Of a DNA stretch of 64,000 bases, positions 8,184 to 16,702 are shown one piece after another; the stretch's first letter is position 1, and each line of letters starts with the position of its first letter. Source of the DNA: Alcaligenes parafaecalis (GTDB taxonomy: Bacteria > Pseudomonadota > Gammaproteobacteria > Burkholderiales > Burkholderiaceae_B). The translations under genes were made by a program, and so were the position numbers. The stretch spans positions 992,001 through 1,056,000 of the forward strand of contig NZ_JAPKNA010000001.1 of NCBI RefSeq assembly GCF_026344135.1, given 5' to 3'. The notes below the pieces were generated by a model that was given only the letters and a program-made list of their open reading frames with translations, was not told the origin of the DNA and did not search any database.

Positions 8184-9260
8184 CTATCGCAAAGCCTTGA
8201 GCACTGCATCCCCCATAGCACTGGTGCTCAGCAATTGGCAACCCTCTTCGTAGATATCGCCGGTACGCAGACCTTGTTCGAGCACGCTGGCAACCGCCGC
8301 TTCGATACGCTTGGCCTGGTCTTCTGCATTGAGCGAATAGCGCAGCAACATGGCAGCGGACAAAATAGTGGCCAAAGGATTGGCCTTGTCCTGACCGGCG
8401 ATATCGGGTGCCGAGCCGTGGCTGGGTTCGTACAAACCTTGCTGGGATGCGTTCAGGGACGCCGAGGGCAACATACCAATGGAGCCCGTCAACATGGCTG
8501 CTTCATCCGATAGAATATCTCCAAACAGGTTGCCTGTGACAATCACGTCGAATTCTTTTGGTGCACGCACCAATTGCATGGCGGCATTGTCCACGTACAT
8601 ATGGCTCAATTCCACGTCCGGATATTCACGGGACACATCAATCATGATGTCGCGCCAGAACTGCGATGTTTCCAGCACATTGGACTTGTCCACGCTGCAC
8701 AAGCGCTTTTGACGCTTTTGGGCAGCCTGGAAACCCACGTGGGCAATACGGCGCACTTCGCTTTCGGCGTAGTGCATGGTGTCAAAACCCTGACGCTCGC
8801 CCGCGAAATTACCCTCTTCCACGGTACGCACGCCACGCGGCTGACCGAAGTAGATATCGCCTGTCAGTTCACGCACGATCAGGATATCCAGACCGGACAC
8901 GACTTCTGGTTTCAGGGTGGATGCGTTAGCCAATTGTGGGTACAGGATAGCGGGACGCAGGTTGGCGAACAGGCCCATGGCACGACGCAGGCCCAGAATG
9001 GCTTGCTCGGGGCGCAAGTGACGTTCCAGCGAGTCGTATTTCCAGTCGCCCACGGCGCCGAACAGCACAGCGTCGGAGCTTTGAGCCAGGCTCAGTGTTT
9101 CGGGTGGCAGGGGGTGACCGTGCAAATCATAAGCGGCACCGCCCACAGGAACCACGGTCATTTCCAGATCCATGCCCAGAGCGCCCAGCACGCGCTGAGC
9201 CTGTTCGGTAATCTCGGGACCGATGCCGTCACCGGGCAATACTGCAATTTTATGAGTCAT
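8184..9260 (-). CDS. leuB: 3-isopropylmalate dehydrogenase
   Basis: LeuB oxidises and decarboxylates 3-isopropylmalate with NAD in leucine synthesis. The start at MTHKIAVLPGDGIGPEI gives 358 residues, the normal length; an upstream extension in the same frame has no family similarity. Visible hallmarks are GDGIGPEI at the N-terminus, the Arg-rich substrate region LRPAILYP, RELTGDIYFGQPRG, DKSNVLETSQFWR and the nucleotide-binding HGSAPDIAGQDKANP. No clear Shine-Dalgarno sequence precedes the ATG. It is separated from leuD by about 120 bases containing a perfect hairpin. Confidence 0.95.
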   Translation of the reverse strand: MTHKIAVLPGDGIGPEITEQAQRVLGALGMDLEMTVVPVGGAAYDLHGHPLPPETLSLAQSSDAVLFGAVGDWKYDSLERHLRPEQAILGLRRAMGLFANLRPAILYPQLANASTLKPEVVSGLDILIVRELTGDIYFGQPRGVRTVEEGNFAGERQGFDTMHYAESEVRRIAHVGFQAAQKRQKRLCSVDKSNVLETSQFWRDIMIDVSREYPDVELSHMYVDNAAMQLVRAPKEFDVIVTGNLFGDILSDEAAMLTGSIGMLPSASLNASQQGLYEPSHGSAPDIAGQDKANPLATILSAAMLLRYSLNAEDQAKRIEAAVASVLEQGLRTGDIYEEGCQLLSTSAMGDAVLKALR

Positions 9261-9300
9261 GATGAATAGGACGTAAAAATTAGGGAGTAAGAGTGAAGAA

Positions 9301-9320
9301 CTCCGGCCTGAAGGCCGGAG
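9301..9320 (-). terminator. Perfect hairpin between leuD and leuB
   Basis: CTCCGGCC and GGCCGGAG (9301-9308 and 9313-9320) form an 8-bp stem with a TGAA/TTCA tetraloop. On the minus strand it is followed by TTCTTCACTCTTACT, only moderately T-rich. It could be a partial terminator or RNA processing site that lowers leuB and asd expression relative to leuCD. Confidence 0.4.
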
Positions 9321-9379
9321 CATCTTGGCCGCCTAGAAAGGCAGCAACAGCGAGACTTCTACAAAACCTGCACCTGGGC

Positions 9380-10024
9380 TCAAGGTTGCCCAACCAGCCA
9401 GGGGTGGCGGGCCAGACGCTCGGCTTCGTACTGACGGATCATGTCCGCTTTCTGCAAGGTCAGACCAATTTCATCCAGACCATTCAAAAGGCTGTGTTTG
9501 CGCGAGGCATCAATCGTAAAGGACAACTCACGACCCTCAGGCGTGATTACGCGCTGCTCGGCCAGATCAATACGCAGCTTGTAGCCAGGGAAGGCTTTGA
9601 CTTCGTCGAACAGACGGGCGATATCCAGCTCGTTCAGGACGATAGGCAACAAGCCGTTCTTGAAGCTGTTGTTGAAGAAAATATCGGCAAAGGACGGCGC
9701 GATAATGGCGCGAAAGCCAAATTGCATCAAAGCCCAGGGAGCGTGCTCACGGCTGGAGCCACAGCCAAAGTTCTTGCGGGCCAGCAGCACGGAAGCGCCC
9801 TGGTAGCGGTCCTGGTTCAACACGAAGTCCGGGTTCAGCGGGCGGCGGGAATTATCCATGCCGGGCTCACCGTGATCCAGATAGCGCAGTTCATCAAACA
9901 GATTAGGGCCAAAGCCGGTGCGCTTGATGGATTTGAGGAACTGCTTGGGGATGATCAAGTCCGTATCCACGTTCTCCCGATCCAAGGGAGCGACCAGACC
10001 TTCATGAGTAGTAAATGCTTGCAT
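9380..10024 (-). CDS. leuD: 3-isopropylmalate dehydratase small subunit
   Basis: LeuD is the swivel-domain partner of LeuC; the heterodimer isomerises 2- and 3-isopropylmalate. The start at MQAFTTHEGLVAPLDRENVD gives 214 residues, the usual length. Hallmarks are NVDTDLIIPKQFLKS and the GSSREHAPWAL loop that completes the active site. The ATG lies 13 bases after the leuC stop, so the two subunits are probably translated from one message. Confidence 0.95.
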   Translation of the reverse strand: MQAFTTHEGLVAPLDRENVDTDLIIPKQFLKSIKRTGFGPNLFDELRYLDHGEPGMDNSRRPLNPDFVLNQDRYQGASVLLARKNFGCGSSREHAPWALMQFGFRAIIAPSFADIFFNNSFKNGLLPIVLNELDIARLFDEVKAFPGYKLRIDLAEQRVITPEGRELSFTIDASRKHSLLNGLDEIGLTLQKADMIRQYEAERLARHPWLVGQP

Positions 10025-10037
10025 GGTGTGGATTTCC

Positions 10038-11441
10038 TCAGTTGAACGAACGCACGTCGACAAAATGGCCGGCAATGGCAGCCGCCGCCGCCATGGCTGG
10101 GCTGACCAGATGGGTACGACCACCCTGCCCCTGACGTCCTTCAAAGTTACGGTTGGAGGTCGAAGCGCAACGCTCGCCGGGTTCCAGACGGTCGGCGTTC
10201 ATGGCCAGACACATGGAGCAACCAGGTTCACGCCACTCAAAACCGGCGTTCAGGAAAATCTTGTCCAAGCCTTCTTGTTCAGCCTGACGTTTGACCAGAC
10301 CGGAACCTGGAACAATCATGGCTTGCTTGACGTTGGACGCCACTTTGCGACCTTTGGCCACGCTGGCGGCCGCACGCAAGTCTTCAATACGGGCATTGGT
10401 ACAGGAGCCGATGAATACGCGATCAATGCGGATGTCGGTCAACGGCATATTGGGCGTCAGGCCCATGTACTCCAGGGCACGTTCCATACCGTTGCGGGCG
10501 ACTTCGTCTTTTTCTTTTTCTGGATCGGGTACACGGCTGTCGATAGGCAGCACCATTTCGGGCGAGGTGCCCCAGGTCAGTTGAGGCGTGATCTGGCTGG
10601 CATCAATGCGGACAACGTGATCAAACTGCGCGCCTTCGTCTGTGTGCAAGGTGCTCCAGTAAGCCACGGCCTGATCCCACAACACGCCTTTAGGCGAGTA
10701 AGGACGGCCACGCAGGTACTGAATGGTTTGCTCGTCCACGGCCACCATACCCGAACGTGCACCGGCTTCAATCGCCATATTGCACACGGTCATGCGGCCT
10801 TCCATGGTCAGGGCGCGAATGGCCGAACCACCGAATTCAATGGCATAACCCGTACCACCGGCAGTCCCGATCTGACCGATCACGTACAGGATCAAGTCCT
10901 TGGCGGTACAGCCGAAAGGCAGTTTGCCATCCACCTGGATCAGCATGCTTTTGCTTTTCTTCATCAGCAAGGTCTGGGTGGCCAGCGTGTGCTCAACCTC
11001 GGACGTGCCGATACCGAAGGCCAAAGCGCCCACCGCACCGTGCGTACTGGTGTGGGAGTCGCCACACACCACGGTCATGCCGGGCAAGGTTGCGCCTTGC
11101 TCGGGGCCGACAATGTGCACAATGCCCTGACGCACGTCGTTCATGCGGAACTCGGTAATACCGAATTCTTCACAGTTGGCATCCAGGGTATCGACTTGCA
11201 GGCGCGAGATCGGATCTTCAATACCGTTCTGGCGGGAGGTGGTGGGGACGTTGTGGTCGGCCACGGCCAGGTTGGCACTGATGCGCCAAGGCTTGCGGTC
11301 GGCCAGTGTCAGGCCTTCAAAGGCCTGGGGGCTGGTCACTTCATGCAGCAAGTGGCGATCAATGTAGATCAAACAGGTGCCATCCGTGTCCTGATGCACG
11401 ACGTGTTCGTCGAACAACTTATCGTATAAGGTTTTTGCCAT
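10038..11441 (-). CDS. leuC: 3-isopropylmalate dehydratase large subunit
   Basis: LeuC carries the [4Fe-4S] cluster that performs the dehydration and rehydration step of leucine synthesis. It has 467 residues. The three cluster ligands are visible as Cys347 in FIGSCTNARIED and Cys408 and Cys411 in GCSMCLAMN. CGDSHTSTHGAVGAL is the conserved aconitase-family segment. It heads the run leuC-leuD-leuB-asd. Two adjacent palindromes lie 80-130 bases upstream and may regulate it. Confidence 0.96.
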   Translation of the reverse strand: MAKTLYDKLFDEHVVHQDTDGTCLIYIDRHLLHEVTSPQAFEGLTLADRKPWRISANLAVADHNVPTTSRQNGIEDPISRLQVDTLDANCEEFGITEFRMNDVRQGIVHIVGPEQGATLPGMTVVCGDSHTSTHGAVGALAFGIGTSEVEHTLATQTLLMKKSKSMLIQVDGKLPFGCTAKDLILYVIGQIGTAGGTGYAIEFGGSAIRALTMEGRMTVCNMAIEAGARSGMVAVDEQTIQYLRGRPYSPKGVLWDQAVAYWSTLHTDEGAQFDHVVRIDASQITPQLTWGTSPEMVLPIDSRVPDPEKEKDEVARNGMERALEYMGLTPNMPLTDIRIDRVFIGSCTNARIEDLRAAASVAKGRKVASNVKQAMIVPGSGLVKRQAEQEGLDKIFLNAGFEWREPGCSMCLAMNADRLEPGERCASTSNRNFEGRQGQGGRTHLVSPAMAAAAAIAGHFVDVRSFN

Positions 11442-11520
11442 TGCGCTCTCGCGATTCAGTTGAGATTACAGCCCGCACAGAGCCGGCTGCACATAAATTT
11501 TTTCTTATTATGACAGGCGC

Positions 11521-11571
11521 AGTAACTGGGACAAGACCAGTTACTATCCTAGTATTGGAACTACTAGGATA
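11521..11571. promoter_or_regulatory. Tandem palindromes upstream of leuC
   Basis: Two perfect inverted repeats lie back to back and share one base. AGTAACTGG/CCAGTTACT occupies 11521-11529 and 11537-11545 with a 7-base spacer. TATCCTAGTA/TACTAGGATA occupies 11545-11554 and 11562-11571, also with a 7-base spacer. They are 80-130 bases upstream of leuC and about 20 bases downstream of the MocR gene. The second has the core CCTAGT/ACTAGG also found in the mocR promoter. They may be operators or a structured leader RNA. They lack a T-tract, so simple termination is unlikely. Confidence 0.55.
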
Positions 11572-11592
11572 GATTCGAGCTAGAAAAGCGCA

Positions 11593-13023
11593 TTAAGCAA
11601 AATATCCAGCCATAGCCGCGCTCAAACGTTGCACCCAATCATCCGCCATGCTCTGGTCGCTGATATTGGCAAAACCCATTAACAAGCCCTTATGCACGGC
11701 AGGCGACATTTGCCAGTCACTCAATGCCTGCACCGCCAGGCCTTTTGCCTGTGCCGCCTGTGCCAGAGACCGATCATCCGCTGGATGTTTCAGATTCGCG
11801 AGCACATGAATCCCGCCTGCCTGGGCCTGCACCTGCAAGCGCTCTCCGACATGTTGCTCCAGTGCATGCACCAGGCAGGAACGTCGTTGCGCGTACAACG
11901 TCCGCATTTTGCGCAGGTGGCGCGCAAAATAGCCCTGCTCCAAAAAACCAGCCACCGTGGCTTGCGTCAGGATAGAGCCCGGCCCACCTGAATAATGAGC
12001 CACCTGCCGGAAGCGCTCGATCTGAGACATGGGCACGACCAAGTACGCCAGACGCAAACCGGGATTCAGGACTTTGCTGAAGGTGCCGGTATAGATCACC
12101 CGCTCGTCCCTATCCAGACTTTTCAGAGCGGGTAAAGGACGACCGTGATAGCGGAATTCGCTGTCGTAATCATCCTCCACAACCCAGGCTTGTTCTTGCC
12201 GAGCCCAATCCAGCAACTGCAGTCGTCTGGACAGGGACATGGCCATCCCCATCGGGCTTTGATGCGTCGGCGTCACAATGGCAAAGCGCGCCTGCGCGTA
12301 CCGCTCCTGTGCGAGGGGAACATTCAGGCCTTCAGCATCCAAAGGCACTGGCTGCACCTTCATCCCGGCCTGCATCAGAAACTGGCGGGCAAATATATAG
12401 CCAGGGTCTTCATACCAGCCCATATCACCGGGATTCAGGACACTGCGACACACCAATTCCAGCGTTCCCCAGTACCCAGCCGTAATAAATACTTGCTCAG
12501 GCACGCAAGCGATGCCACGCGACACGCCCAGATAGGCCGCAATGGCCCGACGCAGCGGTGCATAACCTACCGGGTCGGGATAGCGCATGGCCTGCGCACC
12601 CAATGCACGCTGATTATGATTGGCCAGACGAGCCCAGGTCTTACGTGGAAAGGCATCCAGCGCTGGCAAGCCCAGTTGAAACGGCAAAGGCGGAGCATCT
12701 TCCGAAGGCACATAAGGTGAAGACCGGGGTGGAGAGGACGGCACGCTGGCGTAGCGGCTTGCATCCAGACGGGCTAACTGCGGCGACACCACGGTACCGG
12801 CAGGCCCTCGCGCCAGAAAGTAGCCCTCGCCCAGCAGGATTTGATAGGCCTGCTCGACCGTCCCCTTTGCCACATTCAACTCACTGGCCAGGCTGCGCAC
12901 CGACGGCACCCTATCGCCAGGGCGCAACTGACCCGCCGCAATAGCGTCCCGGAAACGCAGGTACAACTGTTGGTAAATGGGTGTGCCCGGCTCCCGGCTA
13001 GGTTTCCACTGGCTCAGGGCCAT
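11593..13023 (-). CDS. MocR/PdxR-type GntR regulator with aminotransferase domain
   Basis: A 476-residue transcription factor. Residues 14-78 form a winged helix of the GntR family (PSVRSLASELNVAKGTVEQAY). Residues 115-470 form a fold type I aminotransferase domain binding pyridoxal phosphate. The cofactor lysine is Lys317 in TGTFSKVLNPGLRL, and EDDYDSEFRY contains the conserved Asp. Such proteins sense PLP or an amino compound and act as activators or repressors. The gene is divergent from the AhpD-like gene at 13212, its most likely target. The half-site ACTAGGACAT overlaps its own ribosome binding site, which suggests autoregulation. Confidence 0.88.
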   Translation of the reverse strand: MALSQWKPSREPGTPIYQQLYLRFRDAIAAGQLRPGDRVPSVRSLASELNVAKGTVEQAYQILLGEGYFLARGPAGTVVSPQLARLDASRYASVPSSPPRSSPYVPSEDAPPLPFQLGLPALDAFPRKTWARLANHNQRALGAQAMRYPDPVGYAPLRRAIAAYLGVSRGIACVPEQVFITAGYWGTLELVCRSVLNPGDMGWYEDPGYIFARQFLMQAGMKVQPVPLDAEGLNVPLAQERYAQARFAIVTPTHQSPMGMAMSLSRRLQLLDWARQEQAWVVEDDYDSEFRYHGRPLPALKSLDRDERVIYTGTFSKVLNPGLRLAYLVVPMSQIERFRQVAHYSGGPGSILTQATVAGFLEQGYFARHLRKMRTLYAQRRSCLVHALEQHVGERLQVQAQAGGIHVLANLKHPADDRSLAQAAQAKGLAVQALSDWQMSPAVHKGLLMGFANISDQSMADDWVQRLSAAMAGYFA

Positions 13024-13027
13024 CTCT

Positions 13028-13073
13028 ATGTCCTAGTGATTTTTTGATTTCTTGTCACTTATAACTAGGACAT
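13028..13073. promoter_or_regulatory. Candidate MocR operator
   Basis: A perfect 10-bp inverted repeat, ATGTCCTAGT (13028-13037) and ACTAGGACAT (13064-13073), has centres 36 bp apart. It lies immediately upstream of the mocR start, in the region shared with the divergent gene at 13212. The inner sequence also contains AGTGA/TCACT. The same CCTAGT core forms the palindrome at 11545-11571 beyond the other end of mocR. Confidence 0.55.
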
Positions 13074-13211
13074 TACTCATGGAGAATCAACAAGTAAAGC
13101 AGGCAGCTCGGTTTAATGATTAAACAGACCGGCCATAGCGGTTTAGCCACTTGAATCACCCAGCACAAAAGCTGCCTTCGGCCCCCTCCTCTTTTTTCGA
13201 CTGGATACCTG

Positions 13212-13643
13212 ATGATCACTCTTCGCCTTCCCTACGACACCCTGTCTCCCAAAGCCTATCAAGGCCTGCTGCAAACGAAACTGGCCCTGGACAAAAGCAG
13301 CCTGGGCAAAGAGTTGATTGAGCTGGTGAATTTGCGGATTTCGCAAATCAACGGCTGCTCCTACTGCCTGGAAATGCACGCTGCCTCCCTGCGCAGCTCA
13401 GGCGTTGCGAATGCCAAGATAGACAGCCTGGCAGGCTGGCGTGTCAGTGCGCACTTTGACGAACGCGAACGCGCAGCCCTGGAATGGACGGAGTCCGTGG
13501 TGGATGTCGCTCACACCCATGCACCCGACGAGCACTTCGAGCCCTTGAAAGCCTATTTCAATGATGCCGAAATCTCGGACCTGACTTTTGCGATTGCCTT
13601 GATGAGCGCCTTCAATCGCCTCGCCATCAGCATGCGCAAGTAA
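13212..13643 (+). CDS. AhpD-like carboxymuconolactone decarboxylase-family protein
   Basis: A 143-residue protein of the alkylhydroperoxidase AhpD core family. The motif NGCSYCLEMH gives Cys49, Cys52 and His56, preceded by the usual glutamates in GKELIELVNLR. This is the peroxidase/disulfide reductase active site of AhpD relatives rather than of true carboxymuconolactone decarboxylases. The substrate is unknown. It is divergent from the MocR regulator with a palindromic operator between them, so its expression is probably controlled by that regulator. A truncated insertion sequence abuts its 3' end. Confidence 0.85.
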   Translation: MITLRLPYDTLSPKAYQGLLQTKLALDKSSLGKELIELVNLRISQINGCSYCLEMHAASLRSSGVANAKIDSLAGWRVSAHFDERERAALEWTESVVDVAHTHAPDEHFEPLKAYFNDAEISDLTFAIALMSAFNRLAISMRK

Positions 13644-13652
13644 ACGCGAGGG

Positions 13653-13754
13653 ATGATTCTGCAATCGCTGCACTATTTCGAGCTTGAACCGCTCATCGTA
13701 CTTAGCCATGTAATAACCCCAAAGGTTGGAATAATGTCCAACTTTCGGGGGTCA
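13653..13754 (-). mobile_element. Left-end remnant of an IS3-family element
   Basis: The terminal repeat TGACCCCCGAAAGTTGGAC, typical of IS3/IS150-group ends, lies on the minus strand at 13736-13754. It is followed after about 25 bases by an ATG at 13709 starting MAKYDERFKLEIVQ, the characteristic N-terminus of an IS3-family OrfA transposase. Similarity ends near 13653, ten bases after the stop of the AhpD-like gene. No second end or further transposase is visible, so this is a decayed fragment. Confidence 0.8.
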
Positions 13755-13789
13755 GCTCAGGGGCGGTTCCCCAATCTGCAGGGATGCAA

Positions 13790-14275
13790 TTATTTCAGAT
13801 CGGCCTTAAGGGTTTCCAAGGCTGCTACGGCACACGCTTCATCCAGGTGCCCGCCAGGCGCGCCGCCCACGCCGATGGCGCCTATCGTGTCATTGTCAAC
13901 CTTGACCGGCACACCACCGCCCAGCAGCAGAAAACCCTGGATATCGCCCAGATTGGCGGCGCCAGCATTTTTCTGCGAACCTTCCAGCATGGCGCTGGTG
14001 AGACCGCGCGCCGAAGCGGACGTATAGGCCTTGTCGATGCTGGCATTGACGGTATGCGGACCGGCCTGGTCGGCGCGTTGGAGCGCACGCAGCACACCAG
14101 CGCGATCGACCACAGCCACCGACACGTTGTAGCCTTTGGCCGAACATTGCTTGACGGTTTCGGCAGCCAGACGATTGGCCAGATCCAGGGAGATGTTTTT
14201 TTCGGTCAGCACACCCTGGGCCTGAGCGGCGCCAGCGGCGAACAACAAAGCCATCAGAAGGGAAGAGCGCAACAT
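13790..14275 (-). CDS. Secreted GlcG/HbpS-family protein
   Basis: A 161-residue protein with a signal peptide (MLRSSLLMALLFAAGAAQAQ) followed by a single GlcG/HbpS domain (formerly DUF336). Family features are VSVAVVDRAGVLRALQRAD, the KAYTSAS region and LLLGGGVPVK followed by IGAIGVGGAPGGHLDEACA. In Streptomyces, HbpS binds haem and modulates the SenS-SenR two-component system. Here the gene directly follows a two-component pair on the same strand, 109 bases beyond the response regulator. The start at 14275 is chosen for the GGAGA eight to nine bases upstream; an alternative ATG lies five codons earlier. Haem binding is an inference. Confidence 0.85.
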   Translation of the reverse strand: MLRSSLLMALLFAAGAAQAQGVLTEKNISLDLANRLAAETVKQCSAKGYNVSVAVVDRAGVLRALQRADQAGPHTVNASIDKAYTSASARGLTSAMLEGSQKNAGAANLGDIQGFLLLGGGVPVKVDNDTIGAIGVGGAPGGHLDEACAVAALETLKADLK

Positions 14276-14384
14276 AGCGGTAATCTCCATTTATCAGTTC
14301 CGACACCATTGTCGGCATGGAAAAACTATACTTGCGCCGCCCGAACGGGACTATTCGGGCGCTTACCCTCGCATCTACGTAGTT

Positions 14385-15023
14385 TTACGGAGAGACACTC
14401 ACCAAGCTGGCGTAATGCCGAATCAGGTGGGCCAGGTTATCGACCTGCAGTTTGGCAAACAGGTTGGCGCGATGGGTTTCAACCGTACGGGGCGACAGCG
14501 ACAGCGCCCGACCTATCTCCTTATTGGTCAAGCCCTCGACAATCAGCGCCAGTACCTCGCGCTCGCGCTCGGACAAACTTGTGTAACGCTCACGCGCCCA
14601 TTGATCAGCCGCAAGACGCTCGCGGCGACGCACGTGCTGGCGCACGGCCTGCTGAACCGTGTCCAGCAGCACATCGTCACTGACCGGCTTTTCCAGGAAC
14701 TCGACAGCACCCGCCTTGAAGGCGCGCCGGCACATGTCCACCGTGCCGTGCCCGGTCAACAGAATGATGGGCTGATCCACGCCTTGCTCGACCAGAGTAT
14801 CGAGCAGGGTCAATCCACTGATGCCGGGCATGCGCACATCCAGAATCAAGGCCCCGATAGACTGCCGATCGAAAGACTCCAGAAACTGTTGCGGATCCGC
14901 CCAAGTCTGCACCCGTAACCCTACCGTGCTGATCAGCAAGGACAAGCTTTGACGCACGGCGGCATCATCGTCCAGCAGATGGATCAAGGGCGACAGGCTA
15001 GAGCCATTTTCGGTCGGATTCAT
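14385..15023 (-). CDS. FixJ/NarL-type response regulator
   Basis: A 212-residue response regulator with an N-terminal receiver domain (acidic pocket LDDDAA, phosphoacceptor Asp62 in LILDVRMPG, conserved Lys in LEKPVS) and a C-terminal LuxR-type helix-turn-helix (LSEREREVLALIVEGLTNKEI, then SPRTVETHRANLFAKL). It overlaps the upstream kinase gene by four bases (ATGA), so the two are co-translated. Likely targets are its own operon and the HbpS-like gene downstream. Confidence 0.93.
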   Translation of the reverse strand: MNPTENGSSLSPLIHLLDDDAAVRQSLSLLISTVGLRVQTWADPQQFLESFDRQSIGALILDVRMPGISGLTLLDTLVEQGVDQPIILLTGHGTVDMCRRAFKAGAVEFLEKPVSDDVLLDTVQQAVRQHVRRRERLAADQWARERYTSLSEREREVLALIVEGLTNKEIGRALSLSPRTVETHRANLFAKLQVDNLAHLIRHYASLVSVSP

Positions 15024-16486
15024 GATGATTCTTCATCCACTCGCTGCAGTTCCAGCGCAAACACGGCCCCGCCCTTGGGATCATTGAACGCTGTCAAGCC
15101 GCCGCCCATGGCCTGAGCCAGCGACTCGCTCAGACTCAGGCCCAAGCCCAGACCGTCGGAACGTGTTGTAAAGAAGGGCTCGAACACGCGAGCCAAATGC
15201 TGCGGGTCTATTCCCGGGCCATTGTCACGCACGATCAAGTCCACGCACCCTTGTCGTCGCTGCACCTCAAGCCAGATGCAGGGATTGCTGGTCTGGGCGG
15301 CGCCCAAAGCGGATACAGCATTATTGAGCAGGTTATGGATGATTTGTCCGAGCGCCACGGGCTCGCCGACAACATCGACATCGTGTGGAGGAAGGCATTT
15401 TTCCAGGGTAATGCCATGCCGCTCCAACTCCGGCATCAGCAAGTGCACAGACTCGTCCAGCACCTGCGTCAAGGACACCGGACGGCACTGCTCAGCCAGT
15501 CCGCTTTCACGCAAACTGTGTCGCAGGCCCGTCAGCACGCTGGCCGCACGCTTAATCTGTTCCACCGAATGCGTCATGGCCTCGCGTGCCGGTTCCAGAT
15601 CGGGAGGATCTTCCTGCAAAAGCCTCAGGCTGGCTTGTGTATTGGCCAGCACGGAGGTCAAAGGCTGGTTCAATTCATGTGCCAGGCCCGCGGCCATTTC
15701 GCCAAGCGCATTCAAGCGGGCTACCTGACCGATACGTAGCAGCTCCTGAGCACGTAAGGTCTGTTCACGTTGTTTGCGCACATAGATGACCAACGCCACC
15801 AGCAAGGCGCTGGCCAGGGCGAACAGTGCCGCCTGCCCCCAAGGCAGGTCGGCATAACTCAGGACGCGGCGCGTGTGCAATTGAAAGGGTTGGCTGGTGG
15901 AAGCCAGCGTCTTGCCCGACTGGAATACCGCAGGTCCGGCATGGTCCAATCCTGGGCTGATCACCCATTGTTGATCCTGCCACTCCAGCACCACGCGCAT
16001 AGGACTGCCATTACGCTGAAAAGGCCATTCGTCCCAGGCGATGGCGGCATTCAAATCCAGTTGTACGGCAAAGCTGGCCGGGTGCGCCGCCACCAGCAGA
16101 ACATAACGCCCTTGCGCCAGCCGCACATCCGTCAACACGGCACGCTCGGCCTTTAGAGACTGCAACTGCGCCTGCTGCCATTGGGGATTGGTCCACGCGG
16201 CGCCACTCTCTTGACGATAAATCGCCATGACCTGGGGAAAGATGGCTTCCAGCGCTCCCAGACGTTCTATCCGCTGCACGGGCGGCTGCAACAGGGCGAG
16301 CATCTGCAAAATGGCGTCCTGCTGAGCCAGACGCTGGCCCAGCAGCCGGTAGGCTATATTGCTTTGCACCGTGAATGCCTCCTGCTGCCTCGCCAGTTCA
16401 GCGCGCGTCAGCATGGTGGCGCCAGTCAAAGACAGGCCGAGCCAAATCAAAAAACCATACAGAAAGGTACGATGGCGCGATTTCAT
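15020..16486 (-). CDS. Membrane sensor histidine kinase (FixL/DctB-like)
   Basis: A 488-residue kinase with transmembrane helices at about 10-28 and 217-236 enclosing a periplasmic sensor region of roughly 185 residues that I cannot assign to a named fold. The dimerisation and phosphoacceptor helix carries His270 in GLAHELNQPLTSVLAN. ATP-binding motifs follow: NLLNNAVSAL, DNGPGIDP and GLGLGLSLSESLAQAMGG. This is the NtrB/DctB kinase class. It forms an operon with the FixJ-type regulator and the secreted HbpS-like protein, which could be the periplasmic input partner. Confidence 0.92.
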   Translation of the reverse strand: MKSRHRTFLYGFLIWLGLSLTGATMLTRAELARQQEAFTVQSNIAYRLLGQRLAQQDAILQMLALLQPPVQRIERLGALEAIFPQVMAIYRQESGAAWTNPQWQQAQLQSLKAERAVLTDVRLAQGRYVLLVAAHPASFAVQLDLNAAIAWDEWPFQRNGSPMRVVLEWQDQQWVISPGLDHAGPAVFQSGKTLASTSQPFQLHTRRVLSYADLPWGQAALFALASALLVALVIYVRKQREQTLRAQELLRIGQVARLNALGEMAAGLAHELNQPLTSVLANTQASLRLLQEDPPDLEPAREAMTHSVEQIKRAASVLTGLRHSLRESGLAEQCRPVSLTQVLDESVHLLMPELERHGITLEKCLPPHDVDVVGEPVALGQIIHNLLNNAVSALGAAQTSNPCIWLEVQRRQGCVDLIVRDNGPGIDPQHLARVFEPFFTTRSDGLGLGLSLSESLAQAMGGGLTAFNDPKGGAVFALELQRVDEESS

Positions 16487-16702
16487 GGGTGCATGTTGAA
16501 GATGGGAGCCAATCAGATAAATAGGCCAACTGGCCCGGAAAACCAGGCTTTCCTATATTAAACAATGCCCCTGTCCCGCGCCGTTGCGGCCGGTAAGGTC
16601 TGAATCCTCAAGGCCGACGGCACCTTCTGCAAGCGCATGTTTCAAGGAACGTCGACCAAGGGCATTCTTCATTTCAAATTCGATATCAGAAAAACCAACC
16701 TT

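Noticed and set aside
8184..9323. Longer LeuB start at 9323
   Set aside because: The first 21 residues of that version have no family similarity; the conserved N-terminus begins at 9260.
10023..11429. Long plus-strand frame antisense to leuC
   Set aside because: It is a shadow frame; the minus strand encodes full-length LeuC with all cluster ligands.
16563..16680. Open frame of about 39 codons (MKNALGRRSLKHALAEG) after the M48 protease stop
   Set aside because: It has no convincing ribosome binding site and no known relatives I can name; it may be chance read-on of the same frame.
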